A stretch of DNA of 64,000 nucleotides. Origin: Methylobacterium radiotolerans JCM 2831. GTDB taxonomy: Bacteria > Pseudomonadota > Alphaproteobacteria > Rhizobiales > Beijerinckiaceae. A model generated the notes under the pieces. That model was not told the DNA's origin and did not search any database. It saw only the letters and a list, made by a program, of their open reading frames with translations. Shown in pieces: positions 16,598 to 25,289 of this stretch; position 1 is the first letter of the stretch; every line of letters starts with the position of its first letter. The DNA is taken from NCBI RefSeq assembly GCF_000019725.1, contig NC_010505.1:434001-498000 (forward strand), given 5' to 3'. Made by a program: the position numbers and the translations under genes.

Positions 16598-17290
16598 ATG
16601 AGCACCGAGCACACGGCACGGACGTCCACCCGGGTGCCGGTCGGCCATTCCGCTTCCGTCCCAGGCATCAACGAAAGCGTCCTTTTCGCCGGTTGCCCCG
16701 AGGTCATCGGTACGCCCTTCTCCTACGCCCGCGAGGAGGAGGTCTACGGCGAGGGCGAGGAAGCCGAGTTCGTCTACAAGGTCATCAGCGGCGCGGTGCG
16801 CACCCACAAGGTACTGAGCGACGGCCGCCGCCAGATCACCGGCTTCCACCTGCCCGGCGACCTGTTCGGGTTCGAGCAGGGCGCGTGCAACCGTCACACC
16901 GCCGAGGCCCTGACCAATACCAAGGTGCTGATTTTCAAGCGGCGGCAGGTCGAGCGTGCCGCGACTGGAAGTGCCGAGGTCGCCTGCCAGCTCTGGGGTA
17001 TGGCCACTAACGACTTGCGGCACGCCCAGGACCACATGCTGCTGCTCGGGCGCCGCTCGGCGGCGGAGCGCGTGGCGACTTTCCTCATGGAGGTGGACGA
17101 GCGCCTGGGCGGCACCGGGACGTTCGCCCTACCGATGACCCGGCGCGATATCGCCGACTTCCTCGGCCTGACCATCGAGACCGTCTCGCGCACGCTCTCG
17201 CAGCTTGAGGAGGGCGGAGCCTTGCGGCGTGTCGGCGGCCGCCAGGTCATCCTGCGACGTGCCCGCCTCCGCCGCGTGGTCGAGGACTGA
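16598..17290 (+). CDS. fixK: FixK-type Crp/Fnr transcriptional regulator
   Basis: 230 aa. The N-terminal cyclic-nucleotide-like beta-roll (about 30-150) includes VYKVISGAVRTHKVLSDGRRQITGFHLPGDLFGFE. The C-terminal winged helix has TRRDIADFLGLTIETVSRTL, keeping the E-x-x-S-R recognition residues that read TTGA/TTGC half-sites in FNR and FixK. The N-terminal cysteine cluster that binds FNR's 4Fe-4S centre is absent, so it should not sense oxygen itself and depends on FixLJ. GAGGAG places the ATG at 16598. A FixJ-like site lies upstream, and boxes matching its expected target recur through the surrounding 40 kb. Confidence 0.9.
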   Translation: MSTEHTARTSTRVPVGHSASVPGINESVLFAGCPEVIGTPFSYAREEEVYGEGEEAEFVYKVISGAVRTHKVLSDGRRQITGFHLPGDLFGFEQGACNRHTAEALTNTKVLIFKRRQVERAATGSAEVACQLWGMATNDLRHAQDHMLLLGRRSAAERVATFLMEVDERLGGTGTFALPMTRRDIADFLGLTIETVSRTLSQLEEGGALRRVGGRQVILRRARLRRVVED

Positions 17291-17563
17291 AGGCGTAATT
17301 GCCACCGAGGAGGTGTCGAAACACGGTTCCGCCGCAGCCCTCGCGATTGCGGTTCCTCTGGCTGAGCTGCCCCAGCGCACGCCCGGTTTCGTCGGACCGC
17401 AACGGAGGCGATGCCCAACGGACTTATGGATGCCTCTGGCAATCCGGGCCTGTCGGGCGAAGCTCCCCGCTGGCCGATGCAGGGGGCGGCCATCGGACTG
17501 AAGGGCGGATGTCCCCGGGCGGCGGAAGGATCAGCGCTCGCGGCGCGCCTGCCGCGCCATCGG

Positions 17564-18424
17564 TCAATGGGCAAGGAACAGCGGTACCGGGCTTCGCGTC
17601 AGGAGCGACCGCGTCACGCCGCCGAGGAACCATTCCTGCAGGCGCGAGTGTCGGTAGGCTCCCATCACCAGCATGTCCGCGCGGAACAGTCCAACTTGAG
17701 CCCTGAGCGTCTCCGCAACGTCGGCGACGACAGGCAGGACGTTCACCGAAACGTTCACGCCATGACGCGCGAGGTGCGGCGCGAATTCCACGCCGGCGGC
17801 CGAGGCCGACAAGTCCTTCTCGCCGACCACCGATACGATCTCGACCGCCTCGGCCGCGCGCAGGAACGGCATCGCGTCGTTTGCGGCCCGGGCAGCCTGT
17901 GCGCTTCCATCCCAGGCAACGACGACCCGCCGCGCGGAGAACGCCGAGCGGCCCGTCGGCACGACGACGAGCGGACGACCGCTCCCGAATAGAACCCCGT
18001 CGATCAGGTCGCGATCGAGATCCACCTCCCGCGTCTCGGCATCCAAGACGGTCAGGTCGGCGAGGCGGGCGCGGGCGGTTAGCCGCGCGACCAGGTTGGG
18101 GTAGGCGAGCGCGGGCGCTTCGGTCGTACAGGTCACGCCCGCCCTCGCTGCGTCCCCGGCGACGCGTTCGGCCACGGCTTGGGCCAGGATGCGCAGGCGG
18201 CGGTTCTCGCACGCGACGAGGTCGTTGACGAACCCCAAACCCGCTCCGCCGACCATGGTCAAACGGCGGGCGGCGGACTGCACGGTCAGTTGGGCGCCCG
18301 CCGTGGCGGCGAGCATGAGGCCATAGCCGAGCGCCATCTCGGGCTCGTCGCCGCGGCCCTCCTGGGTGACGGCGACCAGAATGTCACGGAATGCTGCGAG
18401 GGGGGAGGAGGACGGGAGGGCCAT
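17564..18424 (-). CDS. Tandem-domain universal stress protein (USP 3)
   Basis: 286 aa with two UspA-like halves; a close paralogue of USP 2 (start PSSSPLAAFRDILV, second half ARRVVVAWDGSAQAARAAND). The nucleotide loop is GAYRHSRLQEWFLGGVT, with Arg replacing the second Gly. Convergent with fixK, with 270 nt between them that hold no clear gene. The start matches that of USP 2, and a FixK box is centred 62 nt upstream, the same spacing as for USP 2. Confidence 0.88.
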   Translation of the reverse strand: MALPSSSPLAAFRDILVAVTQEGRGDEPEMALGYGLMLAATAGAQLTVQSAARRLTMVGGAGLGFVNDLVACENRRLRILAQAVAERVAGDAARAGVTCTTEAPALAYPNLVARLTARARLADLTVLDAETREVDLDRDLIDGVLFGSGRPLVVVPTGRSAFSARRVVVAWDGSAQAARAANDAMPFLRAAEAVEIVSVVGEKDLSASAAGVEFAPHLARHGVNVSVNVLPVVADVAETLRAQVGLFRADMLVMGAYRHSRLQEWFLGGVTRSLLTRSPVPLFLAH

Positions 18425-18479
18425 GGAGGGGTCCGGGATGCCTTGTCGGCTAAGTCTTCATCGTAGCGGCGGACCTGCC

Positions 18480-18493
18480 TTGATTCAGCGCAA
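18480..18493 (-). promoter_or_regulatory. FixK-type box TTGATTCAGCGCAA
   Basis: Exact TTGA-N6-GCAA match, 62 nt ahead of USP 3 on the minus strand. Confidence 0.72.
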
Positions 18494-18540
18494 CGCCGGG
18501 ACGTCCGACGACCGCGGCCAGTCATGTGCAGCCGGCTTGG

Positions 18541-18837
18541 TCATCGCTTCCGGAATCGGGAAACGGCGCGCTCGACCGCCCTGGCGAGCGTCTCAAACCG
18601 CGGCTTCAGAGACGGAACGTCCTCGCTCAGGAGGGCGAAGCCGAGTGGCAGCATCCAGAGGCCAAGGATGGGCAGGAACGACAGCAGGCCGCCTCCGATC
18701 AGCGCGAGCGCCGCCACAAGCCGCACCGGGCGCCGAGATGGCTTTCTCAGCCAGGTGACCGCATCGCGCAGACGCGCGGGAAGGCGACCGGCCAGCCGCT
18801 CGACCCGTGCATCCCAGTCCGCCGCAATCGGGTCCAT
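18541..18837 (-). CDS. Small membrane protein of unknown function
   Basis: 98 aa with a hydrophobic hairpin at about 40-70 (VRLVAALALIGGGLLSF, then LPILGLWMLPLGFALLSEDVP) flanked by charged ends. This layout is common in alphaproteobacterial proteins often mislabelled tryptophan synthase-like; real function unknown. It lies 67 nt downstream of the Ca-type ATPase gene on the same strand and is probably the last gene of that operon. Confidence 0.65.
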   Translation of the reverse strand: MDPIAADWDARVERLAGRLPARLRDAVTWLRKPSRRPVRLVAALALIGGGLLSFLPILGLWMLPLGFALLSEDVPSLKPRFETLARAVERAVSRFRKR

Positions 18838-18904
18838 CGCTATCCGGCTCCAGTCTGGAAGCTCGCAAAAGTGCCCCCGTCGCTGGTGTCGAGTTCATCG
18901 GACG

Positions 18905-21607
18905 TCAAACGGATCGGCCCTCGCGCGCGGACGGCTTGATTGCTCCTGCGACCAGGGTCGCGAATTGGACGGCCAGGAGCGGCGCGAGGCTCGCCGATAG
19001 AACGAGTGCCCAGCCGTTCCAGCCGAGAGGGGCGAAGCCGAGCACGGTGCCGACGGAAGGAAGGTAGGTCGGTCCGACGAGCAGCGCCGTGCACAGGAGC
19101 AACGCGGCCCAGATCCAGGGATTGCGCGTGACCTCGTTCCGGCAGGACTTCGAAGCGGAGGCGCGCATGTTAAACACCTGCCAGAGCTGCGCGAAGGCTA
19201 GGGTCAGGAACGTGACCGTCACGATCGACGCTCGGTCGAAGGCGAGCCAGAGCTCGGCAACGGCCAAGGCGCCGAAGGTCGACGCCGTCATCGCGCCAGC
19301 GTGCAGGACGATCCGGCCCCATTGATCTCGCCCAAGGATGGGCTCCTTGGGGTCCCGCGGCGGCCGCTGGAGGATGTCGTCGCGACCTTCTCCCAACGCC
19401 AGCGCGAATGCCGGGAAGACGTCGGTGACGACGTTCAGGTAGAGGATCTGCAAAGGCAGGATCGGCAAAGGCAACGTCGACACGACCGCCAGCCCGACCA
19501 CCATCACCTCGCTCAAATTACAGGCCAGGAGGTAGGCGACGAACCGGCGGATGTTGTCGAAGATGATCCGCCCTTCCCGGATCGCGCCGACGATGGTCGG
19601 AAACGCGTCGTCGAGGAGGACCATGGCGGCGGCCTCGCGCGCCACGTCCGTCCCCCGTAGACCCATTGCGACACCGATGTCCGCCTGCCTCAGCGCGGGA
19701 GCGTCGTTGACGCCGTCACCGGTCATGGCGACCACCTCACCCATGTCCTGGTAGGCACGCACCAGCGCCAGCTTCTCGACCGGGCTCACCCGGGCGAAGA
19801 CCGCGATGTCCTCGTGTCCGTTCGGCAGGCCGCCCGCGGTAGCCCCTTCCACAACGCGGTCTTCTGGTTGGGCGAGCCCGATTGCGCACGCGATGCTTCG
19901 CGCCGTGATGGCGTGGTCGCCGGTAACCATCACGACGCGGATGCCGGCAGCGCGGCAGGCTGCCAACGCCGCCGGCACGTCCTCCCGGGCGGGATCCTCC
20001 AACCCGACCAGCCCGAGGAACGTGAGGTCCTCGAACGGATGGATGTCCCTGTCGTCCGCCATCTTCTCGGCACAGGCGATGACCCGCAGGCCTCGTGCGC
20101 CGAGCTCCTCCACGCGTCGCCGCCACAGGTCGCGGTCGTTGTGGTCGAGTAGGCGGTCGCACTCCCCAACGCCGGTGCGCCGCGAGGCGGCGAGCACGGC
20201 CTCGGGGGCGCCCTTGACCGCCACCCAGTAGCGTGGACCCGAAGGGTGGACGGTCGCCATCATGCGGGTGTCCGCCTCGAAGGCGTGCTTTTTCACCTTC
20301 GGCCACTCGTGCAGGAGGGCGTCGCGGTCGAGGCCCGCGGACCGACCCGCACGCAGAAGCGCCTGTTCCATCGGGTCGCCGCTGCCCTCTCGGACGCCTG
20401 CTCCGAGGGCGGCATCGTTGCAGAGCACGGCGACGCGGAGCAGGCGTTGGGCTTCGCTGGACGCGTCGCAGCCTCCCTCGGATACGGGCAAATCGCCCGA
20501 GGGCGACGACAGGTGCCGCACCGTCATCCGGTTCTCGGTGAGCGTGCCCGTCTTGTCGGTCAGGATGAGGGTCGTGGCCCCGAGCGTCTCGACGGCCGAA
20601 AGTCGCTGGATGAGCGCGTTCCTGCACGCCATCCTCCACATTCCGCGCGCGAGCGTCAGGGTCGCCACAATGGGCAGCCCTTCCGGAATGGCCGCGACCG
20701 CCAGTGCGATGCTGGCTTCGGTCATCAGGCGGAGATCCTTCCCGGTCGCTACGCCGACGCCTGCGAGGAGAACGACCACCATCAGGACGAGCCAGACCAT
20801 CTGCCGGGACAGGTGTTCCAGGCGACGCTCCAGTGGTGATCTCTCCGGTTCAGCCTGCTCCACGAGGCGGGAGACGCCGCCGAGCTCGGTTTCGGCGCCG
20901 GTCGCCACGACGATACCGGTACCGCTGCCGCGAGTGATCAATGTTCCTCGGAAGAGCATCGACGAGCGCTCGGCCAGGAGCGCGTCCGGAGCGACCGGGT
21001 CCGCCGATTTGTTCGCGGGCACGGATTCGCCCGTGAGCATCGACTCGTCAGCGCCCAGGTTGGAAGCCTCGACCAGCCGGATGTCTGCTGGGACCGCATC
21101 CCCGCCCTCCACCAGCACGATGTCGCCCGGGACGAGATCCTCGGCTGCCAGCACCCGGACGTACCCGTCTCGACGGACGCGAGACGAGTGCGTCCCGAGT
21201 GCCCGCAATCCCTCGACGGACCGCACCGCCCGCAGCTCGGTGAAGAAGCCGAGGCCGGTGTTGACGGCGAGGACCGCTACGACCGCGACCGCCTCCCGCC
21301 AATCGCCGAAGTAGAGCGCCAGTCCCCCGGCCGCAGCCAGCAGGTAGACGACGGGGCTCGCAAGCTGGTGCAGGAACAGGACGAGCGCGCCGGTCGGCTC
21401 CTTCGGGGCGATAACGTTTCGACCCGCCCACGAGAGCCGGCGCCGAGCCTCCGCTCCCGTCAAGCCCGCGTGCAGGCTCGTCCCGAAGCGCCCGGGAACG
21501 TCCCCGACCGGCATGGCGTGGGCTTGCTTCGCTCCCGGCCTGGCACGATGCGCCGCGACCTGCGCGTCGAACGGTGCTGGTTCGATGGCCAAGGCCGGTT
21601 CAAGCAT
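18905..21607 (-). CDS. P2-type cation-transporting ATPase
   Basis: 900 aa with N-terminal cation-ATPase domain, actuator LTGESVP, membrane site AAIPEGLPIVATLTLARG, phosphorylation DKTGTLTENRMTV, nucleotide domain VKGAPEAVL, hinge TGDGVNDAPALRQADIG and C-terminal helices. The PEGLP motif places it with calcium/sodium-potassium type pumps, not with heavy-metal or magnesium ones; the ion is not certain. The ATG at 21607 overlaps the stop of the upstream DUF6455 gene, implying translational coupling. The operon has a FixK box at 22050-22063, so this is one of three P-type ATPases of different classes under predicted FixK control. Confidence 0.9.
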   Translation of the reverse strand: MLEPALAIEPAPFDAQVAAHRARPGAKQAHAMPVGDVPGRFGTSLHAGLTGAEARRRLSWAGRNVIAPKEPTGALVLFLHQLASPVVYLLAAAGGLALYFGDWREAVAVVAVLAVNTGLGFFTELRAVRSVEGLRALGTHSSRVRRDGYVRVLAAEDLVPGDIVLVEGGDAVPADIRLVEASNLGADESMLTGESVPANKSADPVAPDALLAERSSMLFRGTLITRGSGTGIVVATGAETELGGVSRLVEQAEPERSPLERRLEHLSRQMVWLVLMVVVLLAGVGVATGKDLRLMTEASIALAVAAIPEGLPIVATLTLARGMWRMACRNALIQRLSAVETLGATTLILTDKTGTLTENRMTVRHLSSPSGDLPVSEGGCDASSEAQRLLRVAVLCNDAALGAGVREGSGDPMEQALLRAGRSAGLDRDALLHEWPKVKKHAFEADTRMMATVHPSGPRYWVAVKGAPEAVLAASRRTGVGECDRLLDHNDRDLWRRRVEELGARGLRVIACAEKMADDRDIHPFEDLTFLGLVGLEDPAREDVPAALAACRAAGIRVVMVTGDHAITARSIACAIGLAQPEDRVVEGATAGGLPNGHEDIAVFARVSPVEKLALVRAYQDMGEVVAMTGDGVNDAPALRQADIGVAMGLRGTDVAREAAAMVLLDDAFPTIVGAIREGRIIFDNIRRFVAYLLACNLSEVMVVGLAVVSTLPLPILPLQILYLNVVTDVFPAFALALGEGRDDILQRPPRDPKEPILGRDQWGRIVLHAGAMTASTFGALAVAELWLAFDRASIVTVTFLTLAFAQLWQVFNMRASASKSCRNEVTRNPWIWAALLLCTALLVGPTYLPSVGTVLGFAPLGWNGWALVLSASLAPLLAVQFATLVAGAIKPSAREGRSV

Positions 21608-22001
21608 GGCGCAGCCGGTCGAGGCATGCCGCGTTCGGGCAGAACTCCGGGTATGTGTCGGCGGCCTTCCCGGACCACAGCTCGCGCGTGCACCGGCTGC
21701 GCTCCGAGCAGCCCAGGCAGGCCGCCTCAAGTGCCCGCATGACCTCGGGCTCACGCCGCCGCACGGCCTCTGGGTCGAGGTTGAGGCTTCGCATCAGCCT
21801 CGCGACGCTGCAGACCTTCGCGGCGGCTTCCGGGGACGGAGTGACGGAGGCGACGACGTCGGCCTCCATCATCGTCTCCATCATCTCCGCGTCGATGTCC
21901 CTGAGCCTCCGGGCCGCCTTCAACAGGCAGCACCACTCGGTCATCGAGGCGGCGATGCCGAACGGGTCGAACGGTTCGGATCTGTCGGCGGGCGCAGCCA
22001 T
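21600..22001 (-). CDS. DUF6455-like cysteine-rich protein
   Basis: 133 aa soluble protein. The C-terminal third is rich in cysteine (CLGCSERSRC, then FCPNAAC), suggesting metal or cluster binding, typical of the DUF6455 group as I recall it. AGGAGG precedes the ATG at 22001 and a FixK box is 55 nt upstream. Its 3' end overlaps the P2-type ATPase start, so it may act with that pump. Confidence 0.7.
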   Translation of the reverse strand: MAAPADRSEPFDPFGIAASMTEWCCLLKAARRLRDIDAEMMETMMEADVVASVTPSPEAAAKVCSVARLMRSLNLDPEAVRRREPEVMRALEAACLGCSERSRCTRELWSGKAADTYPEFCPNAACLDRLRHA

Positions 22002-22049
22002 TGAGGCCTCCTGAAAGCCCCTGCGTGCCCCACGGCGGTCGCGGCTTCC

Positions 22050-22063
22050 TTGACCCATCTCAA
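22050..22063 (-). promoter_or_regulatory. FixK-type box TTGACCCATCTCAA
   Basis: Exact match, 55 nt ahead of the DUF6455-ATPase operon. It is about 156 nt ahead of the divergent APH/AAA gene at 22213 and could serve both. Confidence 0.72.
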
Positions 22064-22212
22064 CGTCGACAGAGCGGCCCGGGCGGATATCACGGTCGGC
22101 GCGGCAGCCTCGCGGCCCGCACCTTCGCGGGCCCCACGAGGTCTGACCACCGCGACGCGTCGCTGTCAGATCGCGCAGTTTCCGAGATCGCCCTGCCCGA
22201 GGATCAACCCGC

Positions 22213-23824
22213 ATGTCAGCCGTGGATCAGGACGCAGTCGTCGAGTTCCTGACACGCTGCCTGGCGTGCGCGGGAAAGGTGGACACCGCGACCACGCACA
22301 TCTCCAAGCTCTTCCTGGCTGGGGACCGCGTGTTCAAACTCAAGCGCGCGGTCCGCTTCCCCTATCTCGATTTCTCCACGCCCGAGCGCCGGCTCGCGGC
22401 TTGTGAGGCGGAGGTCGCTCAACCGGCGCACAGCTCCCGCGCTCTATCTCGGAGCCCGGCGGATCACGAACGACCCGGGCGGGACACTGGCCTTCGACGG
22501 GGCCGGAGATCTCGTCGACGCCGTCGTGGAGATGCGTCGCTTCCCGGAGGCGGACCTGTTCGACGTCATGGCTCGCGACGGCCGCCTCGAACCCAGCCAC
22601 GTCGCGGAGCTCGCGCAGGTCATCGCGACCTTCCATGCCAGCGCGGAGATCCACCAGGACGAAGGCGGGGCCGCCGCCATGGCGACGCTCGTCGACATGA
22701 ACGAGGCCGCCCTCCGATCAATGCGGCTCCTCACGGCCGAGGGGACGGAGGCTCTCACGGCGCGGTTCCGGTCGCACCTGGCGCGGCACGCCCCCCTGCT
22801 CGATGCGCGCCGCACGGCCGGCAAGGTCCGCCGCTGCCACGGCGATATGACCTTGCGCAACATCTGCCTGTTCGAGGGAAGACCGACGCCGTTCGACTGC
22901 ATCGAATTCAGCGAGACCATCGCGACGACCGATGTCCTGTACGACCTCGCCTTCATCCTCATGGATCTCTGGCACCGTGACCGCTTCGACCTCGCCAACC
23001 TCCTCCTAAACCAGTACCTCGATTCGGCGGACGAGACCGACGGGATCGGGCTGCTGCCGTTCCTGATGGCGTTGCGCGCGGTGATCCGCGCCCACGTCAC
23101 CGCGGCGCAAGCGGCGGATGGAACCGGCGATGCCGCCGCCGAGAAGACGGCTGAGGCGCGAGCCTATCTGGTCCTCGCGGAGAGCCTGCTCACCGACAAG
23201 CCAGTCCTCGTCCTGGCAGTCGGCGGCTTCAGCGGTTCAGGCAAGTCGACCGTCGCGGTCGCAGTTGCCCCGTGGATCGGGGCGGCCCCGGGTGCCCGGA
23301 TCCTGTCGAGCGACCGCATCCGCAAGCGCCTGCATGGCGTCGACAGCCTCACGCGGCTGCCGGCATCGGCCTATGCTCCCGCCGTGTCACGTCGGGTCTA
23401 CGAGATCCTGCGGTCGGAGGCGGCACGAGTCCTGGCCGCGGACCATTGCGCCGTCGCCGATGCGGTCTTCGACCGCCCTGCGGAACGGGAAGGAATCGAG
23501 ATGGTCGCCCGGGACATTGATGCCGGGTTCCTCGGCGTCTGGCTGGAAGCGCCGGCCGCCACGCTCGCAAGCCGCATCGAGAAGCGCGTCGGTGATCCAT
23601 CAGACGCGACGGCGGCGGTCCTGAAGGCCCAGGTCGCAAACGGTTGCGGCGCGCTCGCGTGGCATCGTCTTCAGTCAGACCTGCCGCTGGACATCCTGCG
23701 CTCCAATGTCCTGTCTCTCGACGGGAGCGTCGGCGTGACGGGGCAGCCGACCGCCCGTCCTCCTCAGGCGGTCCCGAGATCCGGCCAGGGACGGTCGAGA
23801 GGGGCGCGCACCGGCGTCCGTTGA
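22213..23824 (+). pseudogene. APH-like kinase fused to P-loop kinase, frameshifted
   Basis: Two overlapping frames together encode one protein of about 535 aa. The first frame gives residues 1-67 (ISKLFLAGDRVFKLKR); the second continues from LNRRTAPALYLGARRI. The frame changes near 22411-22421 by a 1-nt gain or 2-nt loss. The phosphotransferase half has CHGDMTLRN, matching the HGD-x4-N catalytic loop of aminoglycoside/choline kinases. The C-terminal half has a Walker A GGFSGSGKST, like gluconate kinases. Such fused proteins are often found beside USP genes (general knowledge); substrate unknown. Broken in this strain unless the shift is a read error. Confidence 0.75.
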
Positions 23825-23834
23825 CGCACGTCAA
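23821..23834 (+). promoter_or_regulatory. FixK-type box TTGACGCACGTCAA
   Basis: Symmetric TTGAC-N4-GTCAA, overlapping the stop of the preceding kinase frame and centred 64 nt ahead of the S41 peptidase start. Confidence 0.78.
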
Positions 23835-23891
23835 GGCGATGCCAGACGCGCATAGCCACCCTCAAGGCACATCAGCAATCCGGGCCAGACG

Positions 23892-25250
23892 ATGCCGTTC
23901 AGATCGACCGAAGGCGAGCCGGCACGCGACCGGTCAACGCCCGGTCGCGGTGTCGCGTGCTTGATCGTCGGGTTGGCCGGGTTAGCCGGGATGGTCGGCA
24001 TGGCCCTCGTGACGCCGGCCTCACCCGATGCCGTCGTTTGGCCCGACCGTGCGCGCGAGTCCTCGTATCGGGACCTGCTCGCCTTCGGGGCTGCGTTCCA
24101 CGTCGTCCGGACACGAGCGGTCGACATGCCAGCCGACAGCCGCTTGGTCGACGCGGCCATCGCCGGGATGGTCGCCTCTCTGGACCGGCATTCACGCTAC
24201 CTGACGGCGACCGAGTTTCGCCGGCTCGATGAGCAGAATACCGGGAGCTACGTCGGCATCGGCGTGGAAGTCGAGGCAGGTGGGCGGGTTCGGAGCACGC
24301 TTCCCGGCGCCCCCGCGGCGCGAGCCGGCTTCAAGCCCGGAACCGTGATTGAGCGCATCGATGGCGACGCCGTCGAAGGCCTCGGGGTCGACCAAGTCGC
24401 CGACCGCTTGCGGGGCGAGCCGGGCTCCACGGTGCGCCTCCAGGTCGTGCAAATGGAGGCGCCTGCCCCGGTCGACGTGATCATGACACGGGAACGGCTA
24501 CCGCTGCACCCGGTCCGCATACGGGTCCTGGATGCCATCGCCTATGTCGGTGTCGATCACTTCGACGAGTTCACCACTGGCAGGCTGGTCAGCGCGGTCG
24601 AGACCCTGAAGGCCCGCATTGGCCGGGACCGGCTCCGCGGCTTCGTGTTGGACCTTCGCGGCAACCCAGGCGGCCTTGTTGTGCAGGCCGTCGCGGTGGC
24701 CGGAGCCTTCCTTGGGCACGGTGAGATCGTGCGCCTGGTCGGACGCGGTCCCGACAAGGTCGAGCGGTTCGCGTTGGACGGGACCGGAGGTGACTTGATC
24801 GATGGACTTCCGCTCGTCCTGCTCGTGGACGGCGGCACGGCCTCCGCGGCCGAGATCGTCGCCGGTGCGCTGCAGGACCACCGACGCGCGACCGTCATCG
24901 GCACGCGCACCTACGGCAAGGGCGCCGTTCAGACCACCTACGCGCACCGGGACGGGCGCGGTCTGCGGCTGACCACGGCCTGGGTCGTCACGCCCGCAGG
25001 CCGCCGCGTGGAAGGCAACGGCATCGAGCCCGACGGCGTAGTGCCGGAGGACGCAACCGCGGCGGAGAATAACGGAAGGCCGTCGGAGAGGCCGTACGGG
25101 AGCGGCGGGTCAATGCAGGATGGCATCGTGGAGGATGGCTTTATCGACCCGTCGCCGGACCGGCAGCTGACCGCCGGCCTGAAGTACCTACGGGCCGCCG
25201 GCCAGGGCGGCGGCTTGATCCAGCGCAACGACCCCATCGCCCGCCGATGA
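23892..25250 (+). CDS. S41-family (CtpA-like) carboxy-terminal processing protease
   Basis: 452 aa periplasmic serine protease with an N-terminal membrane anchor or signal (about 20-42). The PDZ domain (about 110-195) includes YVGIGVEVE and APAARAGFKPGTVI. In the catalytic core Ser is about residue 318 in GGTASAAEIVAGAL and Lys about 343 in RTYGKGAVQT; the 25-residue gap is typical of the Ser/Lys dyad. It probably degrades or trims damaged envelope proteins. The C-terminal codons (LIQRN) also encode the next gene's FixK box, and its own box overlaps the preceding stop. Confidence 0.9.
   Translation: MPFRSTEGEPARDRSTPGRGVACLIVGLAGLAGMVGMALVTPASPDAVVWPDRARESSYRDLLAFGAAFHVVRTRAVDMPADSRLVDAAIAGMVASLDRHSRYLTATEFRRLDEQNTGSYVGIGVEVEAGGRVRSTLPGAPAARAGFKPGTVIERIDGDAVEGLGVDQVADRLRGEPGSTVRLQVVQMEAPAPVDVIMTRERLPLHPVRIRVLDAIAYVGVDHFDEFTTGRLVSAVETLKARIGRDRLRGFVLDLRGNPGGLVVQAVAVAGAFLGHGEIVRLVGRGPDKVERFALDGTGGDLIDGLPLVLLVDGGTASAAEIVAGALQDHRRATVIGTRTYGKGAVQTTYAHRDGRGLRLTTAWVVTPAGRRVEGNGIEPDGVVPEDATAAENNGRPSERPYGSGGSMQDGIVEDGFIDPSPDRQLTAGLKYLRAAGQGGGLIQRNDPIARR
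25215..25228 (+). promoter_or_regulatory. FixK-type box TTGATCCAGCGCAA
   Basis: Same 14-mer as at 3005-3018, inside the last codons of the S41 gene and centred 68 nt ahead of the P3-type ATPase at 25290. Confidence 0.75.
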
Positions 25251-25289
25251 TGTCGTCCGTCATGAGCGGAAGGCGATGGACCTGCACCC

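Noticed and set aside
16598-17290. Calling the Crp/Fnr regulator FNR, a direct oxygen sensor
   Set aside because: Only scattered cysteines are present; the N-terminal cluster needed for a 4Fe-4S centre is absent, and a FixJ-like site lies upstream, so FixK fits better.
17411-17560. Plus-strand start after GGAGG between fixK and USP 3
   Set aside because: The frame has no recognisable features and continues antisense through the USP 3 gene, so it is probably not a gene.
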